Assembly: GCA_947476855.1 (NCBI GenBank)
Contig: CANJSR010000078.1
Span: forward strand, 1 to 13,669
Source of the DNA: Acetobacteraceae bacterium
GTDB taxonomy: Bacteria > Pseudomonadota > Alphaproteobacteria > Acetobacterales > Acetobacteraceae
Reading direction: 5' to 3'
DNA: 13,669 nt
Positions 1 through 8,148 of the stretch are shown piece after piece. The notes below the pieces were generated by a model. It was given only the letters and a program-made list of their open reading frames with translations, was not told the origin of the DNA and did not search any database. The position numbers and the translations under genes are program-made. Position 1 is the first letter of the stretch. Each line of letters starts with the position of its first letter.

Positions 1-940
1 CATCCCCGGCTACACCGAGGATGAAAAGGTCGAGATCGCCAAGCGCCATCTGATCGACAAGCAGTCCGACGCCCACGGCCTGAAGAAGGAAGAGTGGAGC
101 CTGAACGAGGACGCGCTGCGCGACCTGATCCGCTACTACACCAGGGAAGCGGGTGTCCGCAGCCTGGAGCGGGAGATCGGCAACCTCGCCCGCAAGGCCG
201 TCATGGAGATCGTCACCAAGAAGGTGAAGAAGGTCGCGATCACCCGCAAGAACGTCGAGAAGTTCGCCGGCATCAAGAAGTACCGCTACGGCGAAGCCGA
301 GTCGGAAGACATGGTGGGCGTCGTCACCGGCCTCGCGTGGACCGAGGTGGGCGGCGAAATCCTGACCATCGAATCGGTCATGCTGCCGGGCAAGGGCAAC
401 GTGAAGCAGACCGGCAAGCTCGGCGACGTGATGCAGGAAAGCGTCTCGGCCGCCATGAGCTACGTGCGCAGCCGCTCGATCCGCTTCGGCATCAAGCCGA
501 CGCTGTTCGAAAAGCGGGACATCCATGTGCACGTGCCGGAAGGTGCGACACCCAAGGACGGCCCTTCGGCCGGCATCGCGATGGCGACGTCGCTGGTGTC
601 CGTGCTGACCGGCATCCCGGTGCGGCGTGACGTGGCGATGACCGGGGAAATCACCCTGCGTGGCCGCGTCCTGCCGATCGGCGGGCTGAAGGAAAAGCTG
701 CTTGCCGCCCTGCGCTCGGGCATCACGACGGTCTTTATCCCCGCGGATAACGAAAAGGACCTCGCGGATATCCCCGAGAACGTGAAGAAGAACCTCAAGC
801 TGATCGTCGTCTCCCATGTCGATCAGGTGATCAACCAGGCTTTGGCCCGTGTGCCGGAAGCCATTGAGTGGGAAGAGCCAGCCGATCCGCCCGTGGCCGC
901 GGCGACCCCGCAGCCCGCGCCGGCCCTACTGCCGCACTGA
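1..940 (+). CDS. lon: ATP-dependent Lon protease, C-terminal part (5' end outside window)
   Basis: Lon is a cytoplasmic AAA+ serine protease that degrades misfolded and regulatory proteins. The reading frame is open from base 2, giving 312 residues before TGA. By comparison with E. coli Lon about 490 N-terminal residues are missing, including the N domain and most of the ATPase. The first ~70 residues match the end of the AAA+ alpha-helical subdomain ([15 protein letters not shown], then [15 protein letters not shown]). The proteolytic domain follows. The catalytic Ser lies in [11 protein letters not shown] (codon 566-568), and the catalytic Lys is the second Lys of GGLKEK (codon 695-697). 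Their spacing of 43 residues equals that of S679 and K722 in E. coli. The C-terminus ends in a Pro/Ala-rich tail of about 20 residues. The gene lies upstream of hup, a common proteobacterial order. Identification is secure. Confidence 0.97.
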   Translation, partial: IPGYTEDEKVEIAKRHLIDKQSDAHGLKKEEWSLNEDALRDLIRYYTREAGVRSLEREIGNLARKAVMEIVTKKVKKVAITRKNVEKFAGIKKYRYGEAESEDMVGVVTGLAWTEVGGEILTIESVMLPGKGNVKQTGKLGDVMQESVSAAMSYVRSRSIRFGIKPTLFEKRDIHVHVPEGATPKDGPSAGIAMATSLVSVLTGIPVRRDVAMTGEITLRGRVLPIGGLKEKLLAALRSGITTVFIPADNEKDLADIPENVKKNLKLIVVSHVDQVINQALARVPEAIEWEEPADPPVAAATPQPAPALLPH

Positions 941-948
941 CCTTGCGA

Positions 949-980
949 TCCAGCCTGATCCACAAACGGGTCAGGCTGGA
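949..980 (+). terminator. Hairpin after lon (candidate terminator or processing stem)
   Basis: Inverted repeat TCCAGCCTGA (949-958) and TCAGGCTGGA (971-980) pairs perfectly. It can be extended inward by one G-T wobble and two G-C pairs, giving a 13-bp stem with a 6-base loop (962-967). It starts 9 bp after the lon stop. No T-run follows (the next bases are AATCGCGAAA), so it is not a textbook intrinsic terminator. It may need Rho, or may protect the 3' end of lon mRNA. The structure is seen directly; its function is inferred. Confidence 0.5.
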
Positions 981-1101
981 AATCGCGAAAATGCCCAGGT
1001 GAATCGGTTTCACTTCCCAGCCTGTTCGGCTATGGGTGCGCCAGTCTCGCGGCATCAGGCCGTCGGGAACCGTTTAAGTTGATACAATAGGGATTCTGCC
1101 A

Positions 1102-1374
1102 GTGAATAAGATGGACCTGATCGCGGCTGTGGCCGATGCCACCGATCTTTCTCGCGCCAAGGCGGGTGAAGTCGTCGACGCCGTGTTCAACACAATCACC
1201 GACGCCATGAAAAAGGACGATGAAGTCCGCCTGGTCGGCTTCGGCACATTCGGCACGGCAGTCCGCAAGGCGACCACTGGCCGCAATCCCCGCACCGGTG
1301 AGGAAATCAAGATCCCCGAGTCCAAGACCGTCCGCTTCAAGGTCGGCAAGAGCCTCAAGGACGCGGTCGGCTAA
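1102..1374 (+). CDS. hup: DNA-binding protein HU
   Basis: Histone-like nucleoid protein of 90 residues, the usual HU length. HU dimers bend and compact DNA in the nucleoid. The N-terminus MNKMDLIAAVADATDLSRAKA matches HU helices 1-2. VRLVGFGTF (42-50) is the HU core strand region. GRNPRTGEEIKIP (60-72) is the DNA-binding arm, with Pro63 the DNA-intercalating residue. It ends in the family's KVGKSLKDAVG. The start is GTG at 1102: this gives the family's MNK N-terminus, and AGGGA (1089-1093) sits 8 bases upstream as a ribosome-binding site. An ATG at 1111 would remove MNK and is less likely. The gene lies 161 bp after lon and is convergent with bcp. Confidence 0.96.
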   Translation: MNKMDLIAAVADATDLSRAKAGEVVDAVFNTITDAMKKDDEVRLVGFGTFGTAVRKATTGRNPRTGEEIKIPESKTVRFKVGKSLKDAVG

Positions 1375-1397
1375 CCAGCCCTCCCACCGAACGCTTC

Positions 1398-1426
1398 ATG
1401 ATGGCCGGGCCAGTCCCGGCCATCAT
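1398..1426. terminator. Long hairpin between convergent hup and bcp
   Basis: A perfect 12-bp inverted repeat, ATGATGGCCGGG (1398-1409) with CCCGGCCATCAT (1415-1426), encloses the loop CCAGT. It lies 23 bp after the hup stop and 15 bp beyond the end of bcp. It can therefore serve as a shared bidirectional terminator. T-runs are weak on both sides (TGTA after the stem on +, GAAGCG on -). Position and stem strength make the terminator call likely. Confidence 0.7.
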
Positions 1427-1441
1427 TGTATCCGCCCGCCG

Positions 1442-1906
1442 CTAAAGGGCCTGGGCCGCCTTCAGCACAGCCGCGGCATGGCCGGTCACGCTGACCTTGC
1501 GCCACGCCTTCGCGATCTTGCCTTCTGCATCGACCAGGAACGTGCTGCGCTCCATGCCCATGTATTTCCGGCCATACATCGATTTCTCGACCCAGGTGCC
1601 GTAGCGTTCGGCCACTTCCTTGGTCTCGTCCGACGCGAGCGGGAAGGACAGGCTGAACTTCTCGGCGAATTTCTCGATCGGCTTCATCTTGTCGGGGGAA
1701 ACCCCGATCACGTCCAACCCGATCGAGCCCAATTGCGGCAAAGCTTCCTGGAACGCACAGGCTTCCTTGGTGCAGCCCGGCGTATCGGCCTTCGGATAGA
1801 AATACAGCACGAAGGGCTTGCCCTTCAGCCCCGCCAGGCTGACCGTCCGGCCGCCCGTTGCCGGCATTTCGAATTCAGGGGCCATATCCCCTTCGCCCAC
1901 GCTCAT
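1442..1906 (-). CDS. bcp: Thioredoxin-dependent peroxiredoxin, Bcp/PrxQ family
   Basis: A 154-residue cytoplasmic thiol peroxidase that reduces hydrogen peroxide and organic hydroperoxides using thioredoxin. The peroxiredoxin motif YPKADTPGCTKEACAF carries the peroxidatic Cys45. Cys50, five residues on, is the resolving Cys typical of the atypical 2-Cys PrxQ/Bcp class. The conserved active-site Arg is R120 in GMERSTFLVD. Length is normal for the family. The start ATG (1906-1904) overlaps the glnE stop as ATGA, and a GGGGAGA site lies about 7 bases upstream inside glnE. Translation is therefore probably coupled to glnE. The family assignment is secure. No functional reason for pairing with glnE is visible. 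Confidence 0.95.
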   Translation of the reverse strand: MSVGEGDMAPEFEMPATGGRTVSLAGLKGKPFVLYFYPKADTPGCTKEACAFQEALPQLGSIGLDVIGVSPDKMKPIEKFAEKFSLSFPLASDETKEVAERYGTWVEKSMYGRKYMGMERSTFLVDAEGKIAKAWRKVSVTGHAAAVLKAAQAL

Positions 1907-4860
1907 CCGCCGATCTCCCCGATCTGTCGCACGAAAACCTGACGCACCGCGTGCGCCAGTTCGTCCAAGGTGGCCCGCAGCCCGGGCAAGTCAACCGCGT
2001 CCACGCCGGCGGCCGACAGGGCACGCAGCAAGGGGCGCAGCGTCGTCTCGGGCAGCACTTCCCGCGCCTCCCGCCCGACCGTCAGGCGCAGCAACCCCTG
2101 CACCGTCCGCCAGACATGGTCGGCCCGGATCAGCAGCGCGGCGTCACCGTCCGCCAGCGCCCCCGCCTCATTCAACCGCCGCAGCGCGATGCGGGTCGTC
2201 GGGCTGCACGCGCCGGGATACGTCGTCGCATACACGAGTTGCAGGGTCTGGGAGACGAACTCGACCTCCACCTGCCCACCAGGCCGAGCCTTGACGTCCC
2301 AGGGACCATCCTGGGGCAGGTCGCGGAGCATGCGGGCCCGCATCGAGGCCGCGTTGCCCTTGATCTTCCCCGCCTCCCCTGCCCCGGCGATCGCATCGTT
2401 GATCGCGGTCGTGACCTTCTTCCGCAGCGCCGGCGGGCCGGCCACGACTCGGGCGCGGGTCAGCGCCATGCGCTCCCACGTCCAGGCGTCCTCGGTGTGG
2501 TAGCGGCGGAAGCCGGACAGGGACACGGCGACCGGTCCCTTGTTGCCGGACGGGCGCAGCCGCATGTCGACCGCATACAAGGGTCCGTCGATCCCGGGCG
2601 CGGTGAGGGCGGCGATGAAGGCATGGGCCGCGCGCACGAACCATTGGCTGACCGGCATGTGCCGCACGCCCCGGCTTTCCGTCACGTCTTCGGGGTGGTC
2701 GTAGATCATCATCAGATCCAGGTCGGACCCGGCCATCATCTCCCGCCCGCCGGCCTTGCCCATGGCGACGACGACCATCCCGCCGCCGCGCACCTTGCCA
2801 TAGCGCGACCCGAAATCGGCCAGCACGGGCGGCAGCAGCGCGGCCATCGCGGCATCGGCCATGGCGCTGCGTTGCTCGCCCGACGAATCGGCATCCAGCC
2901 GCCCTTCCATCGTGGCGACCGAGATCGAGAAATCGACCTCCTTCACCGTCCGGCGCACCGTCTCGATGATGTCCTCCAGCGCGCGCTCGTCCTTCAACTG
3001 CGCGCGCAGCCGAGCGATCGGGGCGGAAGCATCTTCTTGACTTAACAATCCTTCGAGAGCGCTGGGCACCCGTGCCATGTGCTCCGCGAGGCGCGGGGCG
3101 GCGCCCAGGACGGCTGCGATCCGGTCCAGCAGGGCCAGGTTGCGCTGGAACAGCGACAAGGGCTGCACGCCGGCGGGCAGGCCGGACAGGAACCGGTCGA
3201 AGCGATTGAACGTCTCATCCGGGTTCGGCTGGGCGGCCAACCGGGCGAGGATGGTTGGCAGCATCGTGGTGATCAGTTCCCGCGCCCGCATGGACCGGAG
3301 GGCGCGCACATGGCCGGCCTGCCAGCCGCGTACCGCGGTGACGATCCGGTCGGGCGCGGTGAAGCCCAGCGCCTGCAGCGCGGCCACGGTTTCGGCGGGC
3401 GGCGCGCCGTCGCCCCGGAAATCGAACTCCGTCCCGTTGCCGTTGCCGTCCAGCAGATCGGGGACAAGCTCAAACACCTCGGCATAGCGGGCGCGGACGC
3501 GGGCCAGACGATCCAAAAGGGCGGCGGCGAAGGCGGCGGTATCGGGATAGCCCAGGAAGGTCGCGACGCGGGCGAGGTCGGCTTGTTTCTCCGGCAGTTC
3601 ATGGGTCTGGCGGTCATTGATCATCTGCAACCGGTGCTCGACGCGGCGCAGGAAGTCATAGGCCTCGGCCAGTTCCGGTTCCGCGTTGCGGGGCACGTGG
3701 CCCGACCGGGTCAGCAGCTTCAGCGCGCCCAGCGTCGTCGGATTCCGCAGCACCGGATCGCGCCCGCCCCAGACGAGTTGCAGGGTCTGCACCAGGAACT
3801 CGATTTCCCGGATGCCGCCCTCGCCCAGCTTGACGTTGTGGCCGGCGATCCGGGCAACCTGGTCGCGCGTGACATCCAGCGCGCCGCCTTTGTGCGCGTC
3901 GATCTTCCGTTTCATCGTGTGAATATCGGCAACGGCCGCGAAATCGAGGCCCCGGCGCCAGACGAAGGGACGGATCGCCTCCAGGAACCCGATGCCCAAC
4001 GCGAGGTCACCGGCCACCGGGCGCGCCTTGATCATCGCCGCCCGTTCCCAGTTCTGCCCCATGCTCTCGTAGTACGTGATGGCGGCGTCGATCGAGACCG
4101 CGGGCGGGGTCGCGGCCGGATCGGGCCGCAACCGCAGGTCGGTGCGAAAGACATAGCCATCCGCGTCCCGCGCCTCCATCAGCGTCACCAGCCCGCGCGC
4201 GAGGCGGGAAGTAAAGCTCCCCATGGCGTCACCGGCCGTCCGCTCGGTATAAACGGGCGCATCGGGGTCATAGAGAACGATGAGATCGACGTCGGACGAA
4301 AAATTCAGTTCCCGCGCGCCGAGTTTCCCCATGCCGAGGACGGTGAAACCGCTGCCCTGGGCGGGATTGTCGGGGTCGCGCAGATGAAGCTCCCCCGCAT
4401 CATGCGCGGTGCGCAGCAGATGCGCGACCGAGAGGGTCAAGGTTGCCTCGGCCAGCGCGGACAGCGCGCCGGTCACGGCCTCCAGCTTCCACAGCCCCCC
4501 CACATCCGCGATCGCCGTCACCATCGCCACGACCCGTTTCGCTCGGCGCATCCCAGCCACGACCCGCTCCCGCGACGCGGCGGGCGAGAGGGATGCGAGC
4601 TCGGCCATCGCCGCGGCGACGACGGCATCCGGACCGTCCGCGGCCAGCGCGCGGATCGAGCCCGCCTCCCGCAGGGCCAGGTCGCCCAGATAGGGGCTGT
4701 TGCCGCCCAGGCAGCGCAGCAGGGGCGTAACCCCGGGCCGGGTCAGCAGGCGCTGTTCCGCCCGCCCCTCCTCGGCGAAGCGTTCGAGCAGGCGGTCGGC
4801 CGCGCCGCTGTCATGCGGGGCAGGCCATTCGAGGGGCAGTTTGAATCCGGTGCGTGGCAT
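1903..4860 (-). CDS. glnE: Bifunctional glutamine synthetase adenylyltransferase / adenylyl-removing enzyme
   Basis: GlnE attaches AMP to, and removes it from, the conserved Tyr of glutamine synthetase, under control of PII proteins and glutamine, so it sets nitrogen assimilation. The protein has 985 residues; E. coli GlnE has 946. Two nucleotidyltransferase halves are visible. The N-terminal adenylyl-removing half has GMGKLGARELNFSSDVDL (metal-binding D190 and D192). The C-terminal adenylyltransferase half has MGKAGGREMMAGSDLDL (D713 and D715). Each is followed by a helical domain with the KxxxGGxxExEF-type motif (around residues 345-360 and 855-875). The linker with NRFDRFLSGLPAG is near residue 545. 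ATG 4860 is the only start after the in-frame TGA upstream: no ATG, GTG or TTG lies between. No ribosome-binding site is at normal distance. A GGAGGTG (4890-4884) ends 23 bases upstream. bcp overlaps its end. Confidence 0.97.
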   Translation of the reverse strand: MPRTGFKLPLEWPAPHDSGAADRLLERFAEEGRAEQRLLTRPGVTPLLRCLGGNSPYLGDLALREAGSIRALAADGPDAVVAAAMAELASLSPAASRERVVAGMRRAKRVVAMVTAIADVGGLWKLEAVTGALSALAEATLTLSVAHLLRTAHDAGELHLRDPDNPAQGSGFTVLGMGKLGARELNFSSDVDLIVLYDPDAPVYTERTAGDAMGSFTSRLARGLVTLMEARDADGYVFRTDLRLRPDPAATPPAVSIDAAITYYESMGQNWERAAMIKARPVAGDLALGIGFLEAIRPFVWRRGLDFAAVADIHTMKRKIDAHKGGALDVTRDQVARIAGHNVKLGEGGIREIEFLVQTLQLVWGGRDPVLRNPTTLGALKLLTRSGHVPRNAEPELAEAYDFLRRVEHRLQMINDRQTHELPEKQADLARVATFLGYPDTAAFAAALLDRLARVRARYAEVFELVPDLLDGNGNGTEFDFRGDGAPPAETVAALQALGFTAPDRIVTAVRGWQAGHVRALRSMRARELITTMLPTILARLAAQPNPDETFNRFDRFLSGLPAGVQPLSLFQRNLALLDRIAAVLGAAPRLAEHMARVPSALEGLLSQEDASAPIARLRAQLKDERALEDIIETVRRTVKEVDFSISVATMEGRLDADSSGEQRSAMADAAMAALLPPVLADFGSRYGKVRGGGMVVVAMGKAGGREMMAGSDLDLMMIYDHPEDVTESRGVRHMPVSQWFVRAAHAFIAALTAPGIDGPLYAVDMRLRPSGNKGPVAVSLSGFRRYHTEDAWTWERMALTRARVVAGPPALRKKVTTAINDAIAGAGEAGKIKGNAASMRARMLRDLPQDGPWDVKARPGGQVEVEFVSQTLQLVYATTYPGACSPTTRIALRRLNEAGALADGDAALLIRADHVWRTVQGLLRLTVGREAREVLPETTLRPLLRALSAAGVDAVDLPGLRATLDELAHAVRQVFVRQIGEIGG

Positions 4861-4883
4861 TTGTCGGCAGGCTGGCGGTGAGA

Positions 4884-4890
4884 CACCTCC
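4884..4890 (-). promoter_or_regulatory. Shine-Dalgarno-like GGAGGTG at unusual distance from glnE start
   Basis: On the - strand GGAGGTG is an excellent anti-16S match, but 23 bases separate it from the glnE ATG, against the usual 5-10. GGTG-TCT-CACC directly overlaps it and could form a small 4-bp hairpin. No ATG, GTG or TTG in any frame lies at normal distance downstream, so it does not serve an obvious small ORF. It may be fortuitous, or may act with folding of the spacer. Confidence 0.25.
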
Positions 4891-4910
4891 CTGGTCAAGC
4901 GGTCACGCTC

Positions 4911-7900
4911 ATGGTCCGGCTTTTGCGGTGGTCCGCCGCGCTGGTGATCACCCTGGCGCTGCTGGCCGCCGTCCTGACGACGGCGCTGGTCTGGCGGCTG
5001 TCGCAGGGACCGTTGGAGCTGACCTGGCTGGTCACGCGGATCGAGCGGATGGTGAACGCTCCCGACAACCCGACCCGGGTGACGATCGGCGCGGCCGCTT
5101 TGACCTGGGACGGATTCCAGCACGGCTTCGACCGCCCGATCGACATCCGCCTGACCGATATCGCCGTGACCGACCCGGACGGGCGGCGGCGGCTGACGGT
5201 TCCACGCGCCGATCTGTCGATCTATTTCCGCTACCTCATGTTCGCCCGCCTGGTGCCACGGGCGATCGAGATCGACGGCCCGCGCTTCACCCTGATCCGA
5301 GGGCCTGACGGGACGGTCAGCCTGGACCTCGGTTCGCTGAACGAAACCACCGATGCGATGGCCCCCCCGACCACTGCCCCGCCGCCCGCCGCGATGCCGA
5401 GGCCAGGGCTGGTGGAAATCCTGCGCGAGCTTGCCCAGCCGATGCGGGACGCCGGGTCATCCGACTTCTACAGCCATCTGAACGTGATCCGCGTGCGGGG
5501 GGCGTCGCTCACGCTGCTCGATCACCGCCAGAACACGACCTGGAACGCGCCCAAGGCCGAGATCGAGATGCGCCGCCTGGCCGGGGGCGGAGTGGATGGG
5601 GAGGCGATGCTGTCCCTCGCTTTGGGGTCGGAGGAAGCAACCCTGAGCCTGACCGGCGCGCTGCTGCCCGGCGATGGCGGCGCGCGGGTCAGCGCCCGCC
5701 TGACGCCGCTGCACCCGGCCACGCTCGCGCGGGTCGCGCCGCATCTGCATATCCTCTCCGCCCTGGACGCGCCGCTGCGGATCACCGCCGACATCAGCGT
5801 CGATTCGTCGCTGACCCCGCGCACCGGATCGTTGCGGGCCGATATCGGCGCCGGCGCGATCCGGGTCGGGGACGATATCGTGCCGCTCGCCAACGCCGAC
5901 GCCACGCTGACGGTCACCGGCGAAACGGTCACGATCGACGCGATCCGGCTGGCGGTACGCGGACGGCCGGATGGCGCGCCCACCGAACTGCGCGCGACCG
6001 GCACCCTGCGGCGCAACGCCGAGGGGATCAGCGGCCACGTCACCGCGGGCTTCGACCAGGTGCTGTTCGCCGACCTGCCGAACCTGTGGCCCCGCACCGC
6101 CGCCCGCGATGCCCGCGACTGGATCATCGAGAACATCCCAAGCGGCATCGCCCGCAACGCCAGCATCAAGGTCGAGATCGGCGCGCGCCCCGATTTCACC
6201 GGCTTCACCATCAACCATGTCACCGGTGGGATCGACGGCGATGACCTGACCGTCCACTGGCTCCGCCCTGTCCCGCCCCTCGAACGCGGCAAGGCGAGGC
6301 TCAACTTCCTGGACAAGGACACGCTGGAGATCCTGGTCTCCACCGCCCGCCAGCGCGGCGGGGCGCGCGGCGCCACCATGACGGCGAGCAACGGGAAGAT
6401 GGTCATCACCGGCCTGTCGGTGAAGGACCAGTTCACCCAGATCGATGCCGACATCGCCAGCCCCGTCGCCGCCGCCCTGGGCCTGCTGCGGGAGCCTCGG
6501 CTGAACCTGCTCGACAAGCAGAAATTCGAGTTCAAGGAACCGGCCGGGGACGCCACGATCCGCGCGTCGATCTGGTTCCCGCTGGAAAAGACCCTGAAGG
6601 TCGAGGACCTGGTGGTGAAGGTCAACGCCCGGATGACCAAGCTGCGGCTCGCTGCACTGGTGGCCGGGCGCGACCTGGACCAGGGCGAGATCGACCTCGA
6701 AGCCACCAATACAGGCCTCACCATCAAGGGCCAGGCTCGGCTGGCCGCGATCCCGGTGCAGTTGGAAGGCGCGATGGATTTCCGCGACGGCCCGCCGACG
6801 CAGGTGCAGAACCGGGTGACGATCAACGGCACCGCGACGGCGACCCAGTTGGCGGCCGCCGGGCTGGATGGAGAGGACTGGCTGACCGGGCAAGTCACCG
6901 GCACCGCCGTCTGGACCGACCGGCGCAACGGCACCGCCGACGTGACCATCGACGCCGACCTGCGCCAGGCAATCCTGGCCGTGCCGCCGCTGCACTGGAC
7001 CAAGCCCGCGGGCACCCCGGCCAAGGGCAGCGGCCGGCTGGTCCTGGGCAAGGACCAGTTGCGCCTGATCGACCGAGTCATTGTCGATGGCGAAGGCGTA
7101 TCGTTCCGCGGCACGATGGATTGCACCAACAACCGCGTGTCGCTGATCAAGATCGAACGCGCGACGTTCGGCCGCAGTGAAATCAAGGGCACGGTCGGCT
7201 TCCCGGCCGGCCAGCCCATCGCCGTCAGCCTGACCGGGCCGGTGCTGGACGCCTCGGTCAAGCTGGCTGCCCGCACCCCCAAACCGGACAAGCCGAGCGG
7301 CGATCGCGCGCCGGAGGCGGCGTGGACGATGGATGCCCAGTTTGATCGGGTGTTCCTGGCGCATGGCAAGACCGCGACCAACCTGATGGCGCGGGGCAAC
7401 TACAACGGCAGCTTCTTCCCAGCGCTGTCGGTCGGTGGACGGCTGGCGGCGGACAAGGGATTCCGGCTGGACATCACCGGCGGGACCGGCGTGCGCCGGG
7501 TGGCGGTCAAGGCCGATGACGCGGGGGCACTGCTGCTGGGCCTCGACCTGATCAAGTCGATGGAAGGCGGGACGCTGAACGTGACCGGCACCTTCGATGA
7601 TCGTCACCCGGACCGTCCGTTGAACGGATCGGCCCGGATCACCGATTTCCGCGTGCGCGGCTCGGTTGGCCTGGCCAAGCTGCTCCAGGCCATGACGCTG
7701 TATGGGCTGGTCGACGTGCTGCGCGGGCCGGGAATCGGCTTCACCGAACTGGTGGCCCCGTTCCGCATGGATGAGCGTCACATCGTGCTCGACAACGCCC
7801 GCGCCTTCAGCGCCTCGCTCGGGATTACCGTGAAGGGGCAGTTGCAGCCGCACGAGGACCGGATCGACATGGAGGGCACGATCGTGCCCGCCTATTTCTT

Positions 7901-8078
7901 CAACTCGCTGCTGGGCAGCATTCCGCTGGTGGGCAAGCTGTTCAGCCCCGAGACCGGCGGCGGCCTGTTCGCCGCCCGCTATACCCTGCGCGGCCCGCTG
8001 GAAGACCCGACGGTGTTCGTCAATCCGCTCAGCGCCCTGACGCCAGGGTTCCTGCGGGAGATCTTCGGGATTTTCTGA
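4911..8078 (+). CDS. AsmA/YhdP-like envelope protein (DUF3971 type)
   Basis: A very large protein (1055 residues from ATG 4911) of the AsmA/TamB/YhdP superfamily. Members are inner-membrane-anchored, beta-rich periplasmic proteins linked to lipid movement to, and integrity of, the outer membrane. Residues ~7-29 form one N-terminal membrane helix after a basic start (MVRLLRW). A Pro/Ala-rich stretch lies near 155-170. LFADLPNLWPRTAARDARDW (~384) followed by the VHWLRPVPPLERGKARLNF region (~443) fits DUF3971. The C-terminal ~140 residues (LLQAMTLYGLVDVLRGPG... to LTPGFLREIFGIF) resemble the AsmA-like C-terminal domain. The start is uncertain: GTG at 4854 (1074 residues) and GTG at 4878 are in frame, and none has a clear ribosome-binding site. 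I prefer 4911 because it puts the membrane helix at the N-terminus. The gene diverges from glnE. Confidence 0.85.
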   Translation: MVRLLRWSAALVITLALLAAVLTTALVWRLSQGPLELTWLVTRIERMVNAPDNPTRVTIGAAALTWDGFQHGFDRPIDIRLTDIAVTDPDGRRRLTVPRADLSIYFRYLMFARLVPRAIEIDGPRFTLIRGPDGTVSLDLGSLNETTDAMAPPTTAPPPAAMPRPGLVEILRELAQPMRDAGSSDFYSHLNVIRVRGASLTLLDHRQNTTWNAPKAEIEMRRLAGGGVDGEAMLSLALGSEEATLSLTGALLPGDGGARVSARLTPLHPATLARVAPHLHILSALDAPLRITADISVDSSLTPRTGSLRADIGAGAIRVGDDIVPLANADATLTVTGETVTIDAIRLAVRGRPDGAPTELRATGTLRRNAEGISGHVTAGFDQVLFADLPNLWPRTAARDARDWIIENIPSGIARNASIKVEIGARPDFTGFTINHVTGGIDGDDLTVHWLRPVPPLERGKARLNFLDKDTLEILVSTARQRGGARGATMTASNGKMVITGLSVKDQFTQIDADIASPVAAALGLLREPRLNLLDKQKFEFKEPAGDATIRASIWFPLEKTLKVEDLVVKVNARMTKLRLAALVAGRDLDQGEIDLEATNTGLTIKGQARLAAIPVQLEGAMDFRDGPPTQVQNRVTINGTATATQLAAAGLDGEDWLTGQVTGTAVWTDRRNGTADVTIDADLRQAILAVPPLHWTKPAGTPAKGSGRLVLGKDQLRLIDRVIVDGEGVSFRGTMDCTNNRVSLIKIERATFGRSEIKGTVGFPAGQPIAVSLTGPVLDASVKLAARTPKPDKPSGDRAPEAAWTMDAQFDRVFLAHGKTATNLMARGNYNGSFFPALSVGGRLAADKGFRLDITGGTGVRRVAVKADDAGALLLGLDLIKSMEGGTLNVTGTFDDRHPDRPLNGSARITDFRVRGSVGLAKLLQAMTLYGLVDVLRGPGIGFTELVAPFRMDERHIVLDNARAFSASLGITVKGQLQPHEDRIDMEGTIVPAYFFNSLLGSIPLVGKLFSPETGGGLFAARYTLRGPLEDPTVFVNPLSALTPGFLREIFGIF

Positions 8079-8137
8079 TTTCCCTCCCCCCGCTTGACCC
8101 GCACCGCCGATACCGCTTGGCTCCGCCCATCAAACAA

Positions 8138-8145
8138 GGGAGGGG
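8138..8145 (+). promoter_or_regulatory. Strong ribosome-binding site of the HAD gene
   Basis: GGGAGGGG lies immediately upstream of ATG 8149, with three bases (ACC) between. It decides the start. It can pair imperfectly with CCCTCCC at 8082-8088 in the same 70-bp gap. That pairing might partly hide it, but the loop would be about 50 bases long. Confidence 0.6.
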
Positions 8146-8148
8146 ACC

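Noticed and set aside
1083..1088. TACAAT as a -10 promoter box for hup
   Set aside because: No matching -35 lies 16-18 bp upstream. Transcription from it would begin after the AGGGA ribosome-binding site, leaving the message without it.
3079..4881. A 600-residue open frame on the + strand opposite glnE, plus 1858-3045
   Set aside because: These are shadows of the glnE frame: no domain, biased composition, and they cross conserved GlnE motifs.
5457..7853. A 798-residue open frame on the - strand opposite the AsmA-like gene, and a 625-residue one in another frame
   Set aside because: Composition is rich in Arg, Gln, Gly and His with no recognisable domain, as expected for antisense frames of GC-rich coding DNA. 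The + strand frame has clear family features.
8094..8099. TTGACC as a -35 box for the HAD gene
   Set aside because: No -10-like hexamer occurs at 16-18 bp spacing, and a single hexamer match is expected by chance.
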